A stretch of DNA of 37,632 bases from the NCBI GenBank assembly GCA_963814875.1, contig CAWFFJ010000042.1:1-37632 (forward strand), read 5' to 3'. Below are positions 30,801 through 37,632 of the stretch, one piece after another. The position numbers and the translations under genes were made by a program. The stretch is from CAVSIS01 sp963814875. GTDB taxonomy: Bacteria; Acidobacteriota; Thermoanaerobaculia; Thermoanaerobaculales; Sulfomarinibacteraceae. Positions within the stretch are counted from its first letter, which is position 1. Each line of letters starts with the position of its first letter. Under the pieces are notes generated by a model. That model was not told the origin of the DNA, made no database searches, and saw nothing but the letters and a program-made list of their open reading frames with translations.

Positions 30801-31101
30801 AAAAGAAACCCAATTCAAGTCTTGCGGCTTCAGACATCATGTCCGGGGACCACGGCGGGTCCCACACGACCTCGACCTTTGCCGAAGTGACCCCCTCGAC
30901 CGCGGCGGTCTTCTCCTCGACCTCCGGCGGCAGCGACTCGGCCACTGGGCACATGGGCGAGGTCAGCGTCATCACGATCCGGGCGTTGCCGGCGTCGTCG
31001 ACGTCGACCTCGTAGATGAGGCCCACCTCCCAGATGTTGACCGGGATTTCGGGGTCGTAGATCGTCTTGATGACGTCGATGATGCGGTCCTTGGTCTCCA
31101 T
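30799..31101 (-). CDS. sufT: SufT-like / MIP18 (DUF59) Fe-S assembly protein
   Basis: 100 residues from ATG 31101, with GGAG eight bases upstream; the frame open further upstream is a shadow of sufU. DUF59 features: IIDVIKTIYDPEIPVNIWEV then GLIYEVDVDD, the Thr/Cys site MTLTSPMCPVAESLP, and VEVVWDPPWSPDMMSEAAR near the C terminus. SufT-type proteins help mature Fe-S enzymes when demand is high. It is the last gene of the suf operon, five bases after sufU, and ends in the inverted repeat. PaaD in phenylacetate operons is a relative, but the Suf context decides the call. Confidence 0.9.
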   Translation of the reverse strand: METKDRIIDVIKTIYDPEIPVNIWEVGLIYEVDVDDAGNARIVMTLTSPMCPVAESLPPEVEEKTAAVEGVTSAKVEVVWDPPWSPDMMSEAARLELGFF

Positions 31102-31106
31102 CCAAC

Positions 31107-31552
<446 letters not shown>

Positions 31553-31553
<1 letters not shown>

Positions 31554-32806
31554 CAGGCGAAGACCTCCCTCACGCGGTGAAGGCCGCGAACCAGCGCGGC
31601 GATCTCTTCGGACGTGTTGTACAGGCCGAACGACGCCCGCACGGTGGCAGAGATGTTGTAGCGCAGCATCACCGGCTGAGCGCAGTGGTGGCCCGCGCGC
31701 ACCGCGACCCCCTCGGTGTCGAGGATGGTGCCGACGTCGTGCGGGTGGATGCCGTCCATGACGAACGACAGCGCGCCGGAGCGCCGGCGCGCCTGGCCGA
31801 TCAGGCGCACGCCGGGCACTTCGAGCACCGCCGCCGTGGCCTCCTCGAGCAGACGGTGCTCGTGGGCCGCGATCGCCTCGAGGCCGACCGTGTCGACGTA
31901 CTTGAGCGCGGCGGCGAGGCCGATCGCGCCCGCGATGTTGGGCGTCCCGGCCTCGAAGCGGTGGGGCGGCTCGGCGAAGGTGGTCTTCTCGAAGGTCACC
32001 GACAGGATCATGTCGCCGCCGCCCTGGTAGGGGATCATCTCGAGGAGGTGGCTGCGCTTGCCCCACAGGGCGCCGATCCCGGTCGGAGCGTAGACCTTGT
32101 GGCCGGAGAAGGCGTAGAAGTCGCAATCGAGCTCGCGCACGTCGACCTTCATATGGGGGAGGGCCTGGGCGCCGTCGACCAGGACCGGCACCCCGTGGGC
32201 GTGGGCCATGTGCACGATCTCGGCGATCGGGTTGACCGTGCCGAGGGCGTTGGAGACGTGGACCACGGACAGGATCCGGGTGCGCTCGCCGAGCAGCCGG
32301 TCGAGCTCATCGAGGACCAGCTCGCCGCGGTCGTCGATCGGCGCCACTTTGAGCACCGCACCGGTGCGCTCGGCGAGAAGCTGCCACGGCACGATGTTCG
32401 AGTGGTGCTCCATCGTGGTGATCAGGATCTCGTCGCCGGGCTTCAGGCGAGGGCCGACGAAGGAGTGGGCGACCAGGTTGATCGACTCGGTGGTACCGCG
32501 TGTGAACACGATCTCGCGGCTGTCCTTGGCGCCGAGATGGGCCTTGACCGCGGTGCGTGCGTTCTCGTAGGCGACCGTCGCCCGCTGGGAGAGCATGTGG
32601 ACGCCGCGGTGCACGTTGGCGCAGTCGCGCTCGTAGAACGAGCTCACCGCGTCGATCACCGCCCGCGGTTTCTGGGTCGTCGCGGCGTTGTCGAGGTAGA
32701 CCAGGGGCTTGCCCTTGACCTGCTGGTGGAGGGCGGGGAAGTCGGCGCGCACCCGTTCGAGGTCGAGCACGGCGCCGGCCGGCGCGGCGATCGGCTGGGT
32801 GGCCAT
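31553..32806 (-). CDS. sufS: cysteine desulfurase SufS (class II, group of CsdA/SufS)
   Basis: 417 residues from ATG 32806, overlapping the sufD stop (TGATG). PLP enzyme that takes sulfur from cysteine: VYLDNAATTQKP, the cofactor contacts TTMEHHSN and VDGAQALPHMKVDV, the PLP Lys in FSGHKVYAPTGIGALWG, and the active Cys in RAGHHCAQPVMLRY. A short Cys loop places it in group II, the partner type for SufU or SufE. Upstream open frame to 33022 is antisense-like extension in sufD and rejected. Forms part of sufBCDSU. Confidence 0.95.
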
Positions 32807-34152
32807 CAGATCGCCTCGCGGACCAGCTCGCCCTGGGGCAGCCTCTGGACCAGGAAATCCTCGAGCGCCCGGCGGACCGGCTCGACCTTGATCCGCGCGA
32901 CGATGTCGCTCGCGAAGGCCCAGGTCAGCAGGCTCTCGGCGGCGGCGCGGTCGAGCCCTCGCGAGCGCAGGTAGAAGACCGCGTCCTCGTCCAGGCGACC
33001 GATGGTGGAACCGTGGGTGCACTTCACGTCGTTGGCGAAGATCTCGAGCTGCGGGTTGGAGTTGGCCAGAGCGGTCGGCGAAAGGAGCAGATTGCGGTTG
33101 GTCTGCTTGGCATCGGTCTTCTGGGCGTCCGGGTCGACCACGATGCGGCCGGTGAAAACGCCGTGTGAGCCGCCGTCGAGGATCCCCTTGTAGAGCTCGT
33201 GGCTGGTGCAGTGCGGGACCGCGTGACGTACCCGCATCGAGGTGTCGACGTGCTGGGTGCCGTCGACCACGTAGAGACCGTTGAGGATGCAGTCGGCGCC
33301 TTCGCCGAGCAGCTCGGCCGACACGTCGTTGCGGGCCAGCGCACCGCCGAGGTTCACGGCGTGGGATGAGAACGTGCTCGACCGTCCCTGGCGCACGGCC
33401 TGGACGGCGAGGTGGTAGGCGTCGCGCGACTCCTCCTGCACGCGGTAGTGGTCGATGACCGCACCGTCGCCGACCACGATCTCGGTGACCGGCACAGTCA
33501 GCGCGCGGCCGGGAACGCCGAGATAGGACTCGACCACGGTCGCCTGGCTGGCCTCGCCGGCGATCACCAGAACGCGCGGGAAGACGGCCGCGGTCTGTCC
33601 GTTCGGCGAGGTCGCGAACACGAGGTGGATCGGCGCTTCGACCACCGCGCCTTTGGGAAGGATGACGGCGGCCCCGTCGACAAATCCGGCGGCGTTGAGC
33701 GCGCCGATCGGCGAGGTCCCGGGGCTCGCGAGCACGCCCAGGTGCGAGCGGACGAGCTCAGGTCGCTCCGCCGCCAAGTTGGCGAGGCTGGTCACCGTGA
33801 CGTTGGCGGGCAGGACCTCGGAATGGCCGAGCTCGGACACCAGGCGGCCGTTGACGAAGACCAGCCGGTATCCCGGTTTGAAGCTGCGCGCGGCGATGGC
33901 GTCGCGCAGGTCCGGATCCACGGTCGATTCGACCGTGGTCCAGTCGGTGGTCGCGACCGGGCGAAGGTTGGTGAAGCGCCAGTCCTCGTGGCGCGGCGTT
34001 GGGAGCCCGTTGGCGGCGAACGCCTCACGGCCGCGCCGGCGCAGCTCGGCGAGCATCAGAGGTTCTCCGGTGCGCGTGCCGGCGATCACCTCGAAGAGAC
34101 TCTCGAGCCCGGCCCGGCGGGTGACGACAGCGTCCTTCACGTTCGCCTCCAT
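32806..34152 (-). CDS. sufD: Fe-S cluster assembly protein SufD
   Basis: 448 residues from ATG 34152, overlapping the sufC stop (TGATG). Characteristic blocks are LPTPRHEDWRFTNLRPV at the N terminus, a right-handed beta-helix core rich in Val/Gly with VVESYLGVPGRALTVPVTEI, HVDTSMRVRHAVPHCTSHEL, YKGILDGGSHGVFTGRIVV, QKTDAKQTNRNLLLS and NPQLEIFANDVKCTHGSTIG. SufD pairs with SufB and docks SufC; the C-terminal His/Cys block (CTHGSTIG) is conserved near the cluster-building interface. Length fits the family. Confidence 0.94.
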   Translation of the reverse strand: MEANVKDAVVTRRAGLESLFEVIAGTRTGEPLMLAELRRRGREAFAANGLPTPRHEDWRFTNLRPVATTDWTTVESTVDPDLRDAIAARSFKPGYRLVFVNGRLVSELGHSEVLPANVTVTSLANLAAERPELVRSHLGVLASPGTSPIGALNAAGFVDGAAVILPKGAVVEAPIHLVFATSPNGQTAAVFPRVLVIAGEASQATVVESYLGVPGRALTVPVTEIVVGDGAVIDHYRVQEESRDAYHLAVQAVRQGRSSTFSSHAVNLGGALARNDVSAELLGEGADCILNGLYVVDGTQHVDTSMRVRHAVPHCTSHELYKGILDGGSHGVFTGRIVVDPDAQKTDAKQTNRNLLLSPTALANSNPQLEIFANDVKCTHGSTIGRLDEDAVFYLRSRGLDRAAAESLLTWAFASDIVARIKVEPVRRALEDFLVQRLPQGELVREAI

Positions 34153-34936
34153 CACGCACCGGCGCCCGCCGGCGCGGTCTCGAGCCACTCGTAGCCGCGG
34201 TCCTCGAGCTCGAGCGCGAGCTCGCGACCGCCCGAGCGCACGATGCGGCCGTCCATCAGGACGTGCACGACGTCGGGCACGATGTAGTCGAGCAGCCGCT
34301 GGTAGTGGGTGATCACGAGGAACGACCGCTCGGGTCCGCGCAGGCTGTTGACCCCCTCGGCGACGATCTTGAGCGCGTCGATGTCGAGCCCCGAGTCGGT
34401 CTCGTCGAGGATCGCGAGCGTCGGCTCCAAGACCGCCATGTGGAAGATCTCGTTACGCTTCTTCTCGCCGCCCGAGAAGCCCTCGTTGACCGGGCGCTTG
34501 AGCAGCGTCTCGTCGAGCTTGACCAGCTTCATCCGCTCGCGCACCAGTGCGAGGAAGTCCATCGCGTCGAGCGGCTCGAGGCCGCGGTGCCGGCGGACCG
34601 CGTTGAGCGCTGCCTTCAGGAAGTAGGTGTTGGACACGCCCGGGATCTCGACCGGGTACTGGAAGGCGAGGAAGAGGCCCTCGCAGGCGCGGATCTCGGC
34701 GGCCATTTCCAGCAGGTCGAGGCCCTTGTAGCGGACCTCGCCGGCGGTGACCTGATAGCCGTCGTTCCCGGCCAGTGCCTGAGCCAGGGTGCTCTTCCCG
34801 GACCCGTTGGGTCCCATGATCGCGTGCACCTCGCCCGCGCGGATCTCGAGGTCGATTCCCTTGAGGATCTCCTTGCCGTCGACGGACACGTGCAGGTTGT
34901 TCACCTCGAGCATGATGTCTGTGTCCATTTCGGTCC

Positions 34937-34940
<4 letters not shown>
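34152..34940 (-). CDS. sufC: Fe-S cluster assembly ATPase SufC
   Basis: 262 residues from ATG 34940, which overlaps the sufB stop (ATGA); ATG 34928 (MDTDIMLEV) with GAGGA upstream is an equally good start. ABC-type ATPase: Walker A MGPNGSGKSTLAQAL, Q-loop FLAFQYPVEIPGVS, signature FSGGEKKRNEI, Walker B LAILDETDSGLDIDAL, switch His in VITHYQRLL. All catalytic residues are present. SufC energises the SufBC2D scaffold. Overlapping junctions on both sides imply coupled translation. Confidence 0.95.
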
Positions 34941-36379
<1,439 letters not shown>

Positions 36380-36431
36380 GCTCTCTCCTCGTTCCACTCG
36401 TTGTGTCTCCTCGCGTCGTGAGGTGCGCGTT

Positions 36432-36905
36432 TCAGCCCTCGGCGCCGCCGGCGACCGGCAGAGTGCCCAGGCCTGCGGCGGTCGCCACCGCCAGGCGGTC
36501 ACCACGCAGCAGGTCGGCGACCGTGATCTGGGACAGGAACTGGCTCACCACCGCGGTCAGCCCGCGCCACACCGGGCGCAGCCCGCACGCGCTCGAGCGC
36601 ACGCATGGCAGGCCTTCCGGGCCGTACCGCTCGCAGAAGCCGTGGTCGTAGAGCGGCTCGTCGAAGGCGGCGACGATGCCGGCGAGGGTCAGCTCGTCGG
36701 GTGCGACGGCGAGACAGTAGCCGCCGTTGCGGCCTCTCTCGGCGTCGACCACGCCCGCACGGCGAAGCTCGGCGATGACCTTGGCCACGGTCGTCTCGGG
36801 CAGGCGCTCGGACTCGGCGATCTCGCGCACGGTCAGCTGCCGGCCGCTCGTGGCCAGCCTCATCACCAGGCGAACCCCGTACTCCTCGGCTTTGGTGACC
36901 CGCAC
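36432..36905 (-). CDS. Rrf2-family transcriptional regulator (SufR/IscR-like)
   Basis: 157 residues from GTG 36905 with GGAGG about seven bases upstream. The winged HTH reads KAEEYGVRLVMRLATSGRQL then TVREIAESERLPETTVAKVI, followed by the wing RRAGVVDAERGRNGGYCLAV typical of Rrf2. The cluster-ligand loop holds three Cys spaced C-x9-C-x5-C (FCERYGPEGLPCVRSSAC) where IscR has C-x5-C-x5-C. It probably binds a [2Fe-2S] cluster and represses the suf operon behind it when clusters are plentiful. First gene of the rrf2-sufBCDSU-sufT unit. Confidence 0.9.
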   Translation of the reverse strand: MRVTKAEEYGVRLVMRLATSGRQLTVREIAESERLPETTVAKVIAELRRAGVVDAERGRNGGYCLAVAPDELTLAGIVAAFDEPLYDHGFCERYGPEGLPCVRSSACGLRPVWRGLTAVVSQFLSQITVADLLRGDRLAVATAAGLGTLPVAGGAEG

Positions 36906-36936
36906 GTCGCGCCTCCGTTGTGTGGAACGAGAAAAC

Positions 36937-36960
36937 CTGAACTCGAATTCCAGATTTACA
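36937..36960 (-). promoter_or_regulatory. candidate operator/promoter region of the suf operon
   Basis: AT-rich stretch 32-55 bases upstream of the Rrf2 start. On the minus strand TGTAAATCTGGAATTCGAGT carries a TGTAAAT -10-like hexamer (36960-36954) and an imperfect 17-bp dyad, CTGGAATTCGAGTTCAG (36953-36937), of the size expected for an Rrf2 site. No good -35 is visible; weak evidence. Confidence 0.28.
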
Positions 36961-37014
36961 GAGTGCGGCGAGCGGATCGTGTGGTTGCTCTCGAAACAAC
37001 AGCGAAATAATAAG

Positions 37015-37632
37015 TTATGCGTCCTGTCTGGGTGCGGCGAAGAGGTCCGCCATCCGTGCGGGATCGTCGCTCATGACCCCGGTCGCGCCGCGGGAAAGGA
37101 GCACCCTGGCGACCTCGGGATCGTTGACCGTCCAGTAGTCGACCCGCAGGCCGAGTCGACGGCACCGAGCGATGAAGCGCGGGCCGTCGAGGCGGATCGC
37201 GCCGCTTGCGAGCGGCACCTGGGCGGCGTGGCCGCGGGCCACGACGCGCGCGACTCCGGCGGGCAGGAAGCGCAAAGCCGCGACCTCAAGCTGGCCGAGC
37301 GCGGTCCGCCCCGACCAGCCGAGCCGGCGTACCGCCGCCAGCACCCGCGGATGGAAGCTCGCGAGGGTGACGCGGTGCTCGGCTCCGAGGCGGGCGAGCA
37401 GCTCGAGCATTGACGGCACCAGGCCGGGATCGGCAGGCTTGAGGTCGATGCTGACCGGTACTCCGGGGAAGGCGAGCAGCAACGCCTTGAGCGTCGGGAT
37501 CTTCAATCCGCGGCCGGCGTCCCAACGCTCGACCTGGGCGAGGTCGACGTCGGCGATGCGCTCCGGCCGTCCGGCGATGCGGCGGCCGTCGGGGTCGTGG
37601 CACACCACCCAGTAGCCGTCGCGGGTGCGGTG
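37015..37632 (-). CDS. glycerophosphodiester phosphodiesterase, 5'-truncated by window edge
   Basis: The frame is open to the last base, so the N terminus with its first catalytic HRG block lies outside; about 205 residues remain. The visible start HRTRDGYWVVCHDPDGRR is the GDPD block holding the second catalytic His, followed by IADVDLAQVERWDAGRGLKI then PTLKALLLAFPGVPVSIDLK (metal-binding Glu/Asp region, here D of IDLK), ASFHPRVLAAVRRL and YWTVNDPEVARVLLSRGATG then VMSDDP, the end of the TIM barrel. GDPDs hydrolyse glycerophosphodiesters from lipid turnover to glycerol-3-phosphate and an alcohol. No signal peptide can be judged. It precedes the rrf2-suf unit on the same strand, 109 bases upstream. 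Confidence 0.9.
   Translation of the reverse strand, partial: HRTRDGYWVVCHDPDGRRIAGRPERIADVDLAQVERWDAGRGLKIPTLKALLLAFPGVPVSIDLKPADPGLVPSMLELLARLGAEHRVTLASFHPRVLAAVRRLGWSGRTALGQLEVAALRFLPAGVARVVARGHAAQVPLASGAIRLDGPRFIARCRRLGLRVDYWTVNDPEVARVLLSRGATGVMSDDPARMADLFAAPRQDA

Overview
The window is about 37.6 kb of very GC-rich DNA with dense, mostly short-spaced genes, and it looks like a diderm environmental bacterium. My best guess is Acidobacteriota of the Thermoanaerobaculia/Holophagae kind. The guess rests on the mix of a DUF5916 outer-membrane protein, an SLH-repeat secreted protein with a choice-of-anchor-Q-type beta-helix, a PDZ/PP2C-type phosphatase and a SufBCDSU-SufT operon. No rRNA, tRNA, CRISPR array or transposase gene was seen, and the lineage is inference.

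Left part (1-13.4 kb): the 3' end of an SCP2-type thiolase, two overlapping alpha/beta hydrolases, a small AF1514-like protein, a hybrid sensor kinase with four PAS domains (minus strand), a secreted LRR / beta-helix / SLH fusion (minus strand), then a plus-strand series of DNA alkyl-transferase (ogt), DUF1697, NhaC antiporter and isoaspartyl dipeptidase (iadA). Intergenic gaps here hold repeated structured elements: a double-hairpin REP-like element with a solo copy, and two diverged copies of a ~170-bp element with covarying hairpins.

Middle (13.4-22.3 kb): on the minus strand, cstA overlaps a small gene of the family I recognise as cory-CC-star, followed by an ArsA/GET3-like ATPase, then an ECF sigma factor, an overlapping small membrane protein (probable anti-sigma) and a membrane-anchored unknown. 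The small CstA-associated protein stops at TGA exactly where its family should carry the first Cys of a Cys-Cys-stop tail; the next codons are TGT and TGA, and a GC hairpin with a G-containing loop follows. This is the most striking signal in the window: a candidate selenocysteine tail (FR-U-C-stop), or else a point mutation. A DUF5916 outer-membrane protein and a DUF4136 lipoprotein follow on the plus strand.

Right part (22.2-37.6 kb): a membrane PDZ-GAF-PP2C phosphatase broken by a one-base frameshift, PhzF, a PNPOx-like protein, a secreted protein with a Cys-rich tail (also one-base frameshifted), a MazEF-type toxin-antitoxin pair with a near-consensus promoter, an HTH-receiver fusion, a membrane-anchored unknown, and a tightly overlapping Fe-S assembly operon rrf2-sufB-sufC-sufD-sufS-sufU-sufT on the minus strand. 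A 24-bp perfect inverted repeat containing both convergent stop codons separates the last two units. The window ends in a partial glycerophosphodiester phosphodiesterase.
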